From the NCBI GenBank assembly GCA_024233305.1, contig JACKPV010000024.1, forward strand, positions 366,766-430,765: 64,000 nucleotides of DNA, written 5' to 3'. The stretch's first letter is position 1. Every line of letters starts with the position of its first letter. A program made the translations under genes and the position numbers. The notes below the pieces were generated by a model. It had not been told where the DNA came from, ran no database searches, and saw nothing but the letters and a program-made list of their open reading frames with translations. Shown one piece after another: positions 29,910 through 38,986 of this stretch. The DNA is from Verrucomicrobiales bacterium (GTDB taxonomy: Bacteria > Verrucomicrobiota > Verrucomicrobiia > Limisphaerales > J093).

Positions 29910-30331
29910 TGCAGATACATCCAGATGCTGGTCTTCCGCTCCTTGACCAGGTCGTTTTCCGGCCAGACGATGCTGATGTCCGCCTGGTAAAGCCCGGGAT
30001 CACCGTCGCGTCCCCGGCTGACGCTGTTGGTGGCGTACAGGAAGACCTCCGCGCTCCAGTGCGCACCGGGATAGAGATCCCCGAAGTCCCCGGACAACAT
30101 CCCGCCCCGCATCTCGCGGTTGGTGCTGGCTTCCATGAACAGCTCGGCGGCCACGGTGCCGAGGTCGGGCTGGCCCAGGCTGAGACTCCGCGCAATTCGC
30201 AGGTTCTGGCTGACCAGGCTCAGGATCGCAAACATCGCCATGAAGAAGATCAGCATCGCGATCATCACCTCAATCAAGGTAAACGACGCCGTGCGGGAAC
30301 CATGGGCTGGGCCTCGTCTCCGCAGCCTCAT
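29906..30331 (-). CDS. gspI: Type II secretion minor pseudopilin GspI
   Basis: The 141-residue protein has a prepilin-like N-terminus (S|FTLIEVMIAMLIFFMAMFAIL, Glu at +5), then a short C-terminal domain (VAAELFMEASTNRE). By family it is GspI, which nucleates the pseudopilus tip with J and K. The residue before the cleavage site is Ser rather than the usual Gly, which may slow or prevent processing by the prepilin peptidase. It overlaps gspH and gspJ by 4 bp each. Confidence 0.85.
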   Translation of the reverse strand: MRLRRRGPAHGSRTASFTLIEVMIAMLIFFMAMFAILSLVSQNLRIARSLSLGQPDLGTVAAELFMEASTNREMRGGMLSGDFGDLYPGAHWSAEVFLYATNSVSRGRDGDPGLYQADISIVWPENDLVKERKTSIWMYLQ

Positions 30332-30966
30332 CGCACGACCTCCACGATGTCCCTCCCGGTGGTGATCTCCAGCCGGAGCACGCGGACTTCGTTCTGCTCC
30401 GAAAGCAGCTCCGCCTTGAAATCATCGCAGGTTCCGTCGGGATAGAACCGTACCCGGGCCTCGGTGGCGTCCATCATGTCCCGCAGGTTCACGATCAACC
30501 TGCGGAAGGCCACGCTTTCCGGGAGTTGCACGTGCATATCCGGCACTTTGCCCCGTCGGGCCGGCTCCGGGTCCGGCTCGGGCGCCAGCCGGGTCGCGGC
30601 CTCGGTCGCGGCGCCCGGCGCCGCCGTCTCGGACAGGCGCCGCACCAGGATCGCCCGCGTGCCCGCTTCGATGACCATTTCAGCGGGCTGCCCTTCCATG
30701 ACTGCCTTCATCCGCGCGTGCCGGCAGGCCTCCTGGAGGTTGCTCACCGCCTCCTTCATCGGGGCCTTCCGCATCGAGGTGATTAAGCCCGGCAGGCTGA
30801 TCGTGGCCAGGATGCCGAGGATCGCCACGACCACCATCATCTCGAACAGCGTGAATCCCCGGGTGGCACCGCGGCCGACCCGCCGGATGTCCTGCCTCCG
30901 CAGACTTCCGGTCCGCCGCTGAGCAGGCAACGGTTCCGCCGCCGAACTGGGATGCCCACGGGTCAT
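30328..30966 (-). CDS. gspH: Type II secretion pseudopilin GspH
   Basis: The 212-residue protein has a basic leader and the prepilin cleavage site RG|FTLFEMMVVVAILGILA (Glu at +5). A periplasmic domain with NLQEACRHARMKAV follows, typical of GspH/FimT. It would form part of the pseudopilus. The leader before cleavage is about 35 residues, longer than usual, so an internal start is possible. The Ala/Pro/Glu-rich insertion in the middle (about residues 110-140) is variable. Coupled by 4-bp overlaps to gspF and gspI. Confidence 0.82.
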   Translation of the reverse strand: MTRGHPSSAAEPLPAQRRTGSLRRQDIRRVGRGATRGFTLFEMMVVVAILGILATISLPGLITSMRKAPMKEAVSNLQEACRHARMKAVMEGQPAEMVIEAGTRAILVRRLSETAAPGAATEAATRLAPEPDPEPARRGKVPDMHVQLPESVAFRRLIVNLRDMMDATEARVRFYPDGTCDDFKAELLSEQNEVRVLRLEITTGRDIVEVVR

Positions 30967-32225
30967 CGGGCGATGTTCCCGGTGATGGCGAACATGGCGG
31001 ACAACACGCTGAACAGGAGGAAACCCACGCCCACCGCCAGCAAAATGATGATGACGGGCTCGATGAGGTTGAGCATGACCCGCAGTTGCACGGTCAGGTC
31101 GTTTTCGAGAGTGTCGGCCAGGTTGTTCAACGCGCCCGGTACATCGCCGGTTTCCTCGCCGATCTTGATCAGGTCGATCATGAGCTGCGGGAACACCTTG
31201 CTGCGCGCCAGGGGCTGCGCAATGGTCTTGCCGTCGGTGACCTCCTCGCGGGTCTTGGCAATGGATTCCCGGAGCAGGCGGTTCGGCATGATGTCCTCAG
31301 TGATGCGCAAGGCCCGCAGTACCGGCACGCCGTTGTGCAGCAGGGTGCCCAGGGTGCGGGCAAACTGGGCGAAGAGATTCAACCGCACCACGCTGCCCAG
31401 CACCGGAGCCCGCATCTTCCAGCGATCGATGGTGAGTTGCCCCGCAGGCGTTGCCCGATAGCGCCGGAAGGCCACCACGGCGCCGAGCACCCCGAGCACC
31501 AGCACCCACCAATAGCCGGTGAAAAAGTGGCTCATGCCGATGAGCATCCGGGTGGCCAGCGGCAGCTGCACGTTCATCCCCTCGAAGATCGTCAGGAACT
31601 TCGGCAGCATCACGGTCATGAAGAAGATGACGATGATCACGCCAACGCAGCACACCACCGCCGGATAGATGAGGGCGGCCTTGAATTTCTGCTGCACCTC
31701 GGCGAACCGCGAATAATGAGTCGCCAACCGCTGCAACACCTCGGTCAGCGCGCCGCTCTGTTCGCCCGCGCGCACCATGTTCACGCACAGATCGCTGAAG
31801 ACCACGGGTTGCCGGGCCATGGCGTCCGACAGGCTCTTGCCCTCCATGACATCCGCCTTGAGCCGCCGGCTGACTTCGGAGGAAATCCCGCGCGACGCGA
31901 TCTGCGTCATGCTGTTGAGCGCCAGGGTGAGCGGCATGCCCGCCTTCAGCAGATTCGACACCTGCTGCATGTAATTGGCCAACTCCTGCAACTTCGGACG
32001 CCGCGTGCGCCCCATCCAGGAACGCATGGGGCGGGGCAGCGTAACCGCCTGGCGCTCGACGGTTCGACGCCCCTTCGGCGACGCGCTCCTGGCGGCGTTC
32101 AGTTCCAGGGGAAACAAACCGCTTTGACGCAGGCGCGCCACGGCGGTCGAACGGTCGGCCGCATCAATGGACGCCTGCACCAACTCCCCGGAAGGGCCAC
32201 GCGCGCGATACTCGAACTGAGGCAT
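30963..32225 (-). CDS. gspF: Type II secretion inner-membrane platform protein GspF
   Basis: The 420-residue protein has the two repeated GspF/PilC domains with transmembrane helices: a first cytoplasmic domain around LANYMQQVSNLLKAGMPL and a second around LFAQFARTLGTLLHNGVPVL. The hydrophobic segments are ALIYPAVVCCVGVIIVIFF and VIIILLAVGVGFLLFSVL. GspF anchors the platform and links the GspE ATPase to the pseudopilus. An extra N-terminal stretch (residues 1-60) is typical of the family. It begins the operon F-H-I-J-K; gspE and the major pseudopilin gspG are not in the window. The start ATG at 32225 has a weak upstream GAGACGGAA. Confidence 0.92.
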   Translation of the reverse strand: MPQFEYRARGPSGELVQASIDAADRSTAVARLRQSGLFPLELNAARSASPKGRRTVERQAVTLPRPMRSWMGRTRRPKLQELANYMQQVSNLLKAGMPLTLALNSMTQIASRGISSEVSRRLKADVMEGKSLSDAMARQPVVFSDLCVNMVRAGEQSGALTEVLQRLATHYSRFAEVQQKFKAALIYPAVVCCVGVIIVIFFMTVMLPKFLTIFEGMNVQLPLATRMLIGMSHFFTGYWWVLVLGVLGAVVAFRRYRATPAGQLTIDRWKMRAPVLGSVVRLNLFAQFARTLGTLLHNGVPVLRALRITEDIMPNRLLRESIAKTREEVTDGKTIAQPLARSKVFPQLMIDLIKIGEETGDVPGALNNLADTLENDLTVQLRVMLNLIEPVIIILLAVGVGFLLFSVLSAMFAITGNIAR

Positions 32226-32414
32226 AAAGCTTGTTCCGTCTCACCGTCAAAAACCGAAAGCGCCCGAAAGTTTCCATCCTGACGGGCATCCCGCAAGCCT
32301 GCTCCCGCGGGCGGCGACGCCGGCCCGGCACGGGCGGCCGCCCGCTCGGCCGGCCTCCCGATGTCCCGGCCAGACCTCCGGCGTGCGGTTTCCGGCAACC
32401 GGACGGCGCCCGCC

Positions 32415-32915
32415 TCAAGGCCCCTGATTCAACAGCACGCTGACCGCGAAGAGCCCCGTCATGGCAATGGCGCAGGCCAGCTTGCCAAGCGTGCCCGCCA
32501 ACAGACCAACCATGGCCCCCACCCCGGCCCTTCCCGCCTCCTCCAGCTTCCGCCCGCCGAGCAGTTCGAAAACCACCGCGCCGACAAACGGCCCGACGAT
32601 CACCGCCACCAGGCCCATAAAGAGGCCCGCGACACCGCCGACAACCGCCCCGGTCATGCCCAGCCAGGTGGCCCCCAGTTTCTTCGCTCCGACCAGGCTC
32701 GCCACAAAATCGAGCGCCAGCGAAAGCAGGGTCAAGAGGGTCATGACCACGAGCACGGTCACGCTGGCGCCGTCGGCCCCGAACACCAGTTTGTGTGCGA
32801 CGGCCGCGGCCAGCACCAAGGGCGGCCCGGGGATGCCCGGGATGAAACTCCCCGCCACCCCCACCAGCATGAGGAGCAGTGTCACGAAGTACCCGAACAA
32901 CTCACCCCAGGTCAT
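32415..32915 (-). CDS. DUF456 membrane protein
   Basis: The 166-residue protein has about four hydrophobic helices rich in Gly and Val. The pattern VGVAGSFIPGIPGPPLVLAAAV at the N-terminus and a glycine-rich GAVVGGVAGLFMGLVAVIVGPFVGA are the signature of DUF456, a small membrane protein family of unknown function. It lies 11 bp downstream of rluD on the same strand and may be cotranscribed with lgt-rluD. The 189 bp between it and gspF hold nothing I can support. Confidence 0.85.
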   Translation of the reverse strand: MTWGELFGYFVTLLLMLVGVAGSFIPGIPGPPLVLAAAVAHKLVFGADGASVTVLVVMTLLTLLSLALDFVASLVGAKKLGATWLGMTGAVVGGVAGLFMGLVAVIVGPFVGAVVFELLGGRKLEEAGRAGVGAMVGLLAGTLGKLACAIAMTGLFAVSVLLNQGP

Positions 32916-32926
32916 AAGTCAGCCGT

Positions 32927-33880
32927 TCACTCCCCAACGGACCCCCTGCCCGTTCGCAAAGCCCGCAGCGCTTCGCGAAAATCCGCCGGCCAGGGCGCTT
33001 CGAACTCCAACTCCTCCCCGGTCGCCGGATGCGTAAAGGCCAGACGTCGGGCGTGCAACATCTGTCGCGCCGCGCTCACCCCGGTCAAATCGAACAGCCG
33101 CGCGTTCGACCGTTTCCCATAGACCGCGTCGCCCACCAGCGGGAAACCGAGGTGTTTGAAATGCACCCGGATCTGGTGCGTCCGCCCGGTGTGCAGGCGC
33201 GCCTCGACGAGGGTGGCTTCACCCAACCGCTCGAGGACCCGGTAGCTCGTTCGCGCCGTCCGTCCGCCGTCCCGCACGGTCATCACCTTGCGATGGTTGG
33301 GATGGCGCATGATCGCGGCGTTGATTTCCCCGGCCACCGTCGGGAGCACTCCGCAGGTGATTGCGTCGTAGAGTTTGGTCACTTGCCGCTCGGCGAACTG
33401 CCGCGAGAGGGCCATGTGGGTGGCATCGTTCTTGGCCACCACCATCAGACCGCTCGTGTGTTGATCCAGTCGGTGCACGATCCCGGGCCGCTCGACGCCG
33501 CCAATGCCGCTCAGACTGCCACGGCAATGATGGAGCAATGCGTTCACCAGGGTGTTGTCCTCGTTGCCCGCCGCGGGATGGACCACCATGCCGGGCGCCT
33601 TGTTCAGGACCAGCAGCGAATCGTCCTCGAAGGCGATGTCGAGGGGCAGCGCGCGCGCCTCGACAGTCGGCGGGCGCGGATCCGGCCAGCAGATCGTCAC
33701 CACCTCGCCCGCGAGCGGCGCGTGCGTCGGCTTCACGGAACGTCCGTCAACCTGGACCTCGCCGTCCCGGATCAACCGCTGGAGCGTGCCCCGCGAGACA
33801 CAGGGAAACCGTCCGTGCAGGAACGTGTCGAAGCGCGTCCGGGGCTGAGAAATCTCGACGGTGAAGGACTCCGTGCGCAC
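32927..33880 (-). CDS. rluD: RluA/RluD-family 23S rRNA pseudouridine synthase
   Basis: The 317-residue protein starts at a GTG (33880), just 2 bp after the lgt stop. The upstream in-frame ORF is only the antisense/alternate reading of lgt. It has an N-terminal S4 RNA-binding domain (VSRGTLQRLIRDGEVQVDGR). The catalytic core has the active-site Asp in PGIVHRLDQHTSGLMVV, plus LLVLNKAPGMVVHP and ARLHTGRTHQIRVH. RluD makes pseudouridines in helix 69 of 23S rRNA; RluA-C paralogues are possible, but the S4 domain favours RluD. The close spacing indicates coupled translation with lgt. Confidence 0.9.
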   Translation of the reverse strand: MRTESFTVEISQPRTRFDTFLHGRFPCVSRGTLQRLIRDGEVQVDGRSVKPTHAPLAGEVVTICWPDPRPPTVEARALPLDIAFEDDSLLVLNKAPGMVVHPAAGNEDNTLVNALLHHCRGSLSGIGGVERPGIVHRLDQHTSGLMVVAKNDATHMALSRQFAERQVTKLYDAITCGVLPTVAGEINAAIMRHPNHRKVMTVRDGGRTARTSYRVLERLGEATLVEARLHTGRTHQIRVHFKHLGFPLVGDAVYGKRSNARLFDLTGVSAARQMLHARRLAFTHPATGEELEFEAPWPADFREALRALRTGRGSVGE

Positions 33881-33882
33881 AC

Positions 33883-34692
33883 CTATCTCCGCTTTTGATC
33901 CGCTTCCGGGGCCGTTTCCGGGATCATCGCCCGCCCATCGTCCGGCGCCTTGGCGCGCGTGCGATACAGCCAGAGGCCCAGTCCCAGCAGGACCACGCTC
34001 GTCAACTGCCCCACCGTCATCCAGCCGAAGTAGTGGGTCTGGTAATCGCCGCGCAGGAACTCGAGCCCGAAACGCAACACGCTGTAGACGCTCAAGTAGA
34101 CCGCAAACGTCTGACCGGCAAAGCGTTTCCGCCGGTGTTGCCACGCGAGGAACGCGTAGAGCAGCAGATTGACCGCCGCTTCGTAGAGCTGGGAGGGATG
34201 CACTCCCGCCGGGTAGGTGATGTGGTCGGACGGGAAATGAACCGCCCACGGGAGCCCGGTGGCACGCCCGTAGCAGCACCCGTGCGTGAAGCACCCCAGC
34301 CGACCGAACGCATGGCCCAGCGCGATGCTGGGGGCGAGCGCGTCGGCGAGTTTCCAGATCGGCAGCCGCTTCCAGCGCGCATAGAAAATCGTGGTCAGGG
34401 CGGCTGCGATCAACCCGCCATGAAACACCAAACCGCCCGCCCGCGTATTGAAGAGCTGCCAGAAGGGCTTGCCCGCAAATTCCCGCCAGTAGGTGATCAC
34501 GAACAGCAGCCGCGACCCCACCAACGCCGCCACAATGATCCAGGGCCCCAGATCGGCGATCACTTCACCACGCATTCCATCGTGCAGACACCGCCGGCTC
34601 GCGGTCCAGAGCCCCAACAGGAACCCCACCGCAATCAACACCCCGTACCAGTGGATGGCCACGCTCCCGACGTAAAACGCAATTTGATGCAC
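33883..34692 (-). CDS. lgt: Prolipoprotein diacylglyceryl transferase
   Basis: Lgt attaches a diacylglycerol to the lipobox Cys of prolipoproteins in the inner membrane. The 269-residue protein has seven hydrophobic helices and the family signature: RAGGLVFHGGLIAA (with the HGG segment), ALGHAFGRLGCFTHGCCYG and a C-terminal RGDYQ...GWMTVGQLTS. The length fits. The start ATG at 34692 begins the conserved MHQIAFYVGS. It is followed directly by rluD and is divergent from the large exported propeller protein. Confidence 0.95.
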   Translation of the reverse strand: MHQIAFYVGSVAIHWYGVLIAVGFLLGLWTASRRCLHDGMRGEVIADLGPWIIVAALVGSRLLFVITYWREFAGKPFWQLFNTRAGGLVFHGGLIAAALTTIFYARWKRLPIWKLADALAPSIALGHAFGRLGCFTHGCCYGRATGLPWAVHFPSDHITYPAGVHPSQLYEAAVNLLLYAFLAWQHRRKRFAGQTFAVYLSVYSVLRFGLEFLRGDYQTHYFGWMTVGQLTSVVLLGLGLWLYRTRAKAPDDGRAMIPETAPEADQKRR

Positions 34693-34753
34693 GACCCGGG
34701 AAAACTAGCCGTTTCCTGCCGGCAGTGAAATCCAATCTGCGGCCCCAAATCTT

Positions 34754-37700
34754 ATGTTGTCCATTCGCCGCGGTTCCCCCAACCTGCGCCCCACCATGAC
34801 TCTTGGACGATTGCTGCCGGCCCTGATGCTGGCCCTCACCGCGGTCCCGCCGAGCGCCGCCACCGCTCCGCTCGAACTCCAACCTGATGACCACGTCGTG
34901 CTGGTCGGCAACACCCTGGCCGACCGGATGCAGCACGCCGGCTGGCTCGAAGCGCTGTTGTACCGCCGGTTTCCCGCCGAAAACCTGGTGTTTCGGAATC
35001 TGGGTTTCTCCGGCGACGAGTTGCAAACCCGCTTGCGGTCGCAGGATTTTGGCAGCCCGGAAGAATGGCTGAAGCACACCGGCGCGGACGTGGTGCTGGC
35101 CTGCTTCGGATTCAACGAGTCCTTTCAGGACGAAGCGGGCCTGGAGGCCTTCCGGACCGACCTGCAGCGGTTCATCCGCGAGACCCGCGGGCGCGATTTC
35201 GGCGGGCGCGGTCCGGCCCGGCTGGTGCTCCTTTCGCCCATCGCCTGCGAGCGCCATCCGGACCCCAATTACCCCGACCCCGAGCCGCTCAACCGACGGC
35301 TGGCGCTCTACACCCGGACGATGGCCCGGGTGGCGGCGGAGGAAGGCGTTCCGTTCGTGGATTTGTTCGCCATCTCGCAGCGGCTTTATCAGGGAGCAGG
35401 CCGCCCGTTCACGGTCAACGGGATACACCTTTCCGAGGACGGCTACCAAGCCCTGGCGCCCTTCCTCTACGAGGCCCTGCTCGGGGAAAAGCCGGCGCCG
35501 ATGTCGGGGGAGGGTTTCGCCCGGTTGCGCGCGGCCGTGCTCGAAAAGAACGCCCTCTGGTTCTCCCGTTATCGCACCGTGGACGGCTACAACGTCTACG
35601 GCGGGCGCTCGCACCTGCAATTCGACGGCATCAAGAACCGGGACAGCATGCAACGCGAGATGGAAATGCGGGATGTCATGACCGCCAATCGCGACCGACG
35701 CATCTGGGCGGTCGCCCGGGGTGGCGACCTGGAAGTCCGCGACGACAACCTGCCTCCGCCCGTCGAAGTGGAATCCAACAAGCCGGGGCCGAACCCGGAC
35801 GGCAGCCACCGCTTTCTGGGCGGCGAGGAGGCCATCGCCCACATGAAGCTCGCGGCGGGCTGCCGCGCGAACCTCTTCGCCTCCGAGGAGGAGTTTCCCG
35901 CGCTCGCCAATCCCGTCCAGATGGCCTTCGACACGCGCGGACGCCTCTGGGTTGCGGCCTGGCCGAACTATCCTGAACGCACCCCCTGGAGCACCACGGG
36001 CGACAGCCTGCTCGTCTTCGAGGACACGGACGGCGACGGCCACGCCGACAAGTGCACCCCCTTCGTCGAGGACTTGAACGCACCCACCGGCTTTCAGTTC
36101 CATCGCGACGGCGTGATCCTGGTTCAAGCGCCGGATGTCTGGTTCCTGCGGGACACCGACGGCGACGGTCGCGCGGACTGGAAACAGCGCATCCTCAGCG
36201 GCATGGACTCAGCGGACTCGCACCACACCGCGAACGCCCTGGCGCTGGATCCCGCAGGCGCGATCTACCTGAGCGACGGCGTCTTTCACCGGACGCAGGT
36301 CGAAACCGCCTGGGGCGTGGTGCGGAACAACGACGCGGCGATCTTCCGCTTCGAGCCGCGCACCGGACGCTTCGACACCTACATCCCCTACGGCTTCGCC
36401 AACCCGCACGGACGCGTGTTTGACCGCTGGGGCAATGATCTGGTCACCGATGCCACCGGGAACAACACCTACTTCGGTCCCGCCATCAGCGGTCGCCTGC
36501 CTTACCCCCAGAAACACCGCGGCGTCCGGCAGTTCTGGGATCGCCCTTCCCGCCCCTGCCCCGGGACCGGCCTGCTTTCGAGCCGCCATTTCCCGGAGGA
36601 ATTTCAGGGTAATTTCCTCAACTGCAACGTGATCGGCTTCCAGGGCATCTTTCGTGTCAAGGTCACCGAGGAAGGCTCCGGCCTGACCGGCGAAACCCTC
36701 GAACACCTCGTGCAATCCGACGATCCCAACTTCCGCCCCTCCGCCGTCGACGTGGGCCCCGACGGCGCCGTCTACTTCCTCGACTGGCACAATCCCCTCA
36801 TCGGCCACATGCAGCATCACCTGCGGGACCCGAGCCGCGATCACCAGCATGGTCGTATTTACCGCATCACCTACGAAGGCCGCCCGTTGCTCGAACCCAA
36901 ACGCATCGCCGGCGCGCCCATCACCGAACTGCTCGATCGGCTCAAGGAACCCGAGGACAACGTGCGCACCCGCGCCAAGATCGAGTTGGGCACGCGCGAC
37001 ACCCGGGAAGTGATCACCGCCGTGCGTCGCTGGGTTGGCCAGTTCGATCCGAAGGCCCCCGGCGACCAGCACGCCCTGCTGGAAGCGCTCTGGGTCTGCC
37101 AATGGCACAACGTCGTCAACCGCCCGTTGCTCCAGCAACTGCTCCGTTCACCCGAACCCCGCGCCCGGGCCGCCGCCACACGCGTGCTCTGCGACTGGCG
37201 CGACCGGATACCCGACGTCCTCACCCTCCTGCGCGAACAGGCCCGGGACGAAAACCCCCGCGTCCGGCTCGAGGCCGTACGGGCCGCGAGCTTCTTCAGC
37301 AGCCCGGAAGCCCTCGCCGTCGCCGTGCAGATCCTCGATCAACCGACCGATTACTACCTCGACTACGTTTTCAACGAGAGCCTGCGGGTCCTTCCCAACA
37401 CGCCGAAGGCCCTGCTCGACCTCGCCGTCACCGACCGCGCCCGCGATTACCTCGTGGGCCGGATGAACGACGCCGAGTTGCTCGCCGCGCCGGACGTTGA
37501 ACCGGTGCTCACGGCCCGGACCACCCGCGCGGGAATCGACGTCAACAGCCGCGCCGCCGCCCTGCAATCGCTGGCGGCCCTGCGCCATTCCACCCTCGTG
37601 GCGGAGACGTTGAACACCCTCCAGCGGCTCGACGGGCAGGGTTCCCCCGCTGCCTCCGCGGCGCGCGACGTGGGAGTGATGCTGGCCGCCGCCCCGGCCG

Positions 37701-38752
37701 GGCAACTCGCCGCCGAACAGGCCCGGATCGCGTCGCTCGCGCGCAGCCTGCGACACCCCGCGTTGAAGCAGGCCGCCTTCGCCGCCTGGGTGGCGGTCGA
37801 TGGCGAACCCCGCCGCGCCTGGGAAGCCACCGCTCGTTCCACCGGCGAACGGGCCGCCCTGGCGGACTCGTTGATCCTGCACGCGGACCCCGCCCGTCGG
37901 GCTGCTTTCTGGCCGCTCCTTCAGCAAGCCCTGGCCGACCCGGCCACGGCCCCGGACGTCCGCCAAGCCGGCCTGCGAGCGCTACCCCTCACCGGTCCGG
38001 ATCATGCCACGGCGGCTTTCGCCATGTTGGCCCGGCACCTGCGCGACGGCGCCGAACGCCCCACCGCCGCGTATGCCCTGCGCCAGTTGCCCCGTACCGC
38101 TTGGTCCGCTGATCCTGCCCGGCCCGCCGCCGACGCCATCCTGGCCTGGGCCCGGACGCAGCCGGCGGACAAGCGCACCGAACAGGCTTACATCGAAACC
38201 GTGCAGGCCGGCCTCGATCTGGCGACGCTGCTGCCGCTGTCCGAGGCGCGCCGCATCACCCAGGGGCTGCGCGAACTCAGCGTCAGCGTGTTCGTCGTCA
38301 AGACGGTCCGCGAGCAAATGCGCTACGACACCACCCGCCTCGTCGTTGAGGCCGGCAAGCCCTTCGAGGTCATCTTCGAAAACAACGACATGATGGCGCA
38401 CAACTTCGTCGTCGTGCAACCAGGCGCCCGCGAGGAGGTCGGCAAACAGGCCGAGAAGATGGAACCGCGCCCGGACCGGCAGGGCCGCCTTTACATCCCG
38501 GACAACTCGAAGATCCTCGCCGCCTCGAAGATGCTCGAGCCCGGGGAACGCACCGTTCTCAAGCTGACGGCGCCCGCAACGCCGGGGAGCTACGAGTACG
38601 TGTGCACCTACCCGGAACATTGGCTCATCATGTATGGCCAGCTGCTGGTCGTGCCGGACGCCGAGGCCCTGCTCAAGGCCTCGGCCGAACCGCCCCCGGC
38701 CCAGCCCGCCGCCCCGACCGACCACAGCCACCACGATCACGCCTACGAATAG
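34754..38752 (+). CDS. Exported SGNH-dehydrogenase propeller-HEAT-cupredoxin multidomain protein
   Basis: The 1,332-residue protein starts with a signal peptide; Met15 (34796) is an equally good start. Domains in order: an SGNH/GDSL-like esterase (about 45-250, LVGNTLADRMQ, ACFGFNESF, NGIHLSEDGY), then a PVC-type 'membrane-bound dehydrogenase' six-blade propeller (about 375-710, FEDTDGDGHADK, PYGFANPHGR, AVYFLDWHNPLIGH). HEAT-like repeats follow (about 730-1180), then a C-terminal cupredoxin (about 1190-1310) with type 1 copper ligands His1216, Cys1284, His1289 and Met1293 (CTYPEHWLIM). The end is His-rich. Relatives often carry a CxxCH cytochrome c domain here; no CxxCH is present. It probably transfers electrons from a sugar or alcohol oxidised in the periplasm. 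This is inference. Confidence 0.85.
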   Translation: MLSIRRGSPNLRPTMTLGRLLPALMLALTAVPPSAATAPLELQPDDHVVLVGNTLADRMQHAGWLEALLYRRFPAENLVFRNLGFSGDELQTRLRSQDFGSPEEWLKHTGADVVLACFGFNESFQDEAGLEAFRTDLQRFIRETRGRDFGGRGPARLVLLSPIACERHPDPNYPDPEPLNRRLALYTRTMARVAAEEGVPFVDLFAISQRLYQGAGRPFTVNGIHLSEDGYQALAPFLYEALLGEKPAPMSGEGFARLRAAVLEKNALWFSRYRTVDGYNVYGGRSHLQFDGIKNRDSMQREMEMRDVMTANRDRRIWAVARGGDLEVRDDNLPPPVEVESNKPGPNPDGSHRFLGGEEAIAHMKLAAGCRANLFASEEEFPALANPVQMAFDTRGRLWVAAWPNYPERTPWSTTGDSLLVFEDTDGDGHADKCTPFVEDLNAPTGFQFHRDGVILVQAPDVWFLRDTDGDGRADWKQRILSGMDSADSHHTANALALDPAGAIYLSDGVFHRTQVETAWGVVRNNDAAIFRFEPRTGRFDTYIPYGFANPHGRVFDRWGNDLVTDATGNNTYFGPAISGRLPYPQKHRGVRQFWDRPSRPCPGTGLLSSRHFPEEFQGNFLNCNVIGFQGIFRVKVTEEGSGLTGETLEHLVQSDDPNFRPSAVDVGPDGAVYFLDWHNPLIGHMQHHLRDPSRDHQHGRIYRITYEGRPLLEPKRIAGAPITELLDRLKEPEDNVRTRAKIELGTRDTREVITAVRRWVGQFDPKAPGDQHALLEALWVCQWHNVVNRPLLQQLLRSPEPRARAAATRVLCDWRDRIPDVLTLLREQARDENPRVRLEAVRAASFFSSPEALAVAVQILDQPTDYYLDYVFNESLRVLPNTPKALLDLAVTDRARDYLVGRMNDAELLAAPDVEPVLTARTTRAGIDVNSRAAALQSLAALRHSTLVAETLNTLQRLDGQGSPAASAARDVGVMLAAAPAGQLAAEQARIASLARSLRHPALKQAAFAAWVAVDGEPRRAWEATARSTGERAALADSLILHADPARRAAFWPLLQQALADPATAPDVRQAGLRALPLTGPDHATAAFAMLARHLRDGAERPTAAYALRQLPRTAWSADPARPAADAILAWARTQPADKRTEQAYIETVQAGLDLATLLPLSEARRITQGLRELSVSVFVVKTVREQMRYDTTRLVVEAGKPFEVIFENNDMMAHNFVVVQPGAREEVGKQAEKMEPRPDRQGRLYIPDNSKILAASKMLEPGERTVLKLTAPATPGSYEYVCTYPEHWLIMYGQLLVVPDAEALLKASAEPPPAQPAAPTDHSHHDHAYE

Positions 38753-38986
38753 CCCCGGCGCAAGCCGCGTTCACCCATCGCCCAGGCCGCGATCCCGTCC
38801 GGGTTCGCGGCCTGTTTGGCTTCCGTTCCCGACCCCCAGCGCGCCGAGCCCGCGGGCGGGTCGATTCGGCGAAAGCCGGACGGCGAACCGGTTGTCACCC
38901 CGTTGGAAATCTTAGGTGACGCGCCCTCCCCGAATCGATTAGGATCATTCGCATCAAACCGGTTACGTCCATAAGACGATAAACAA

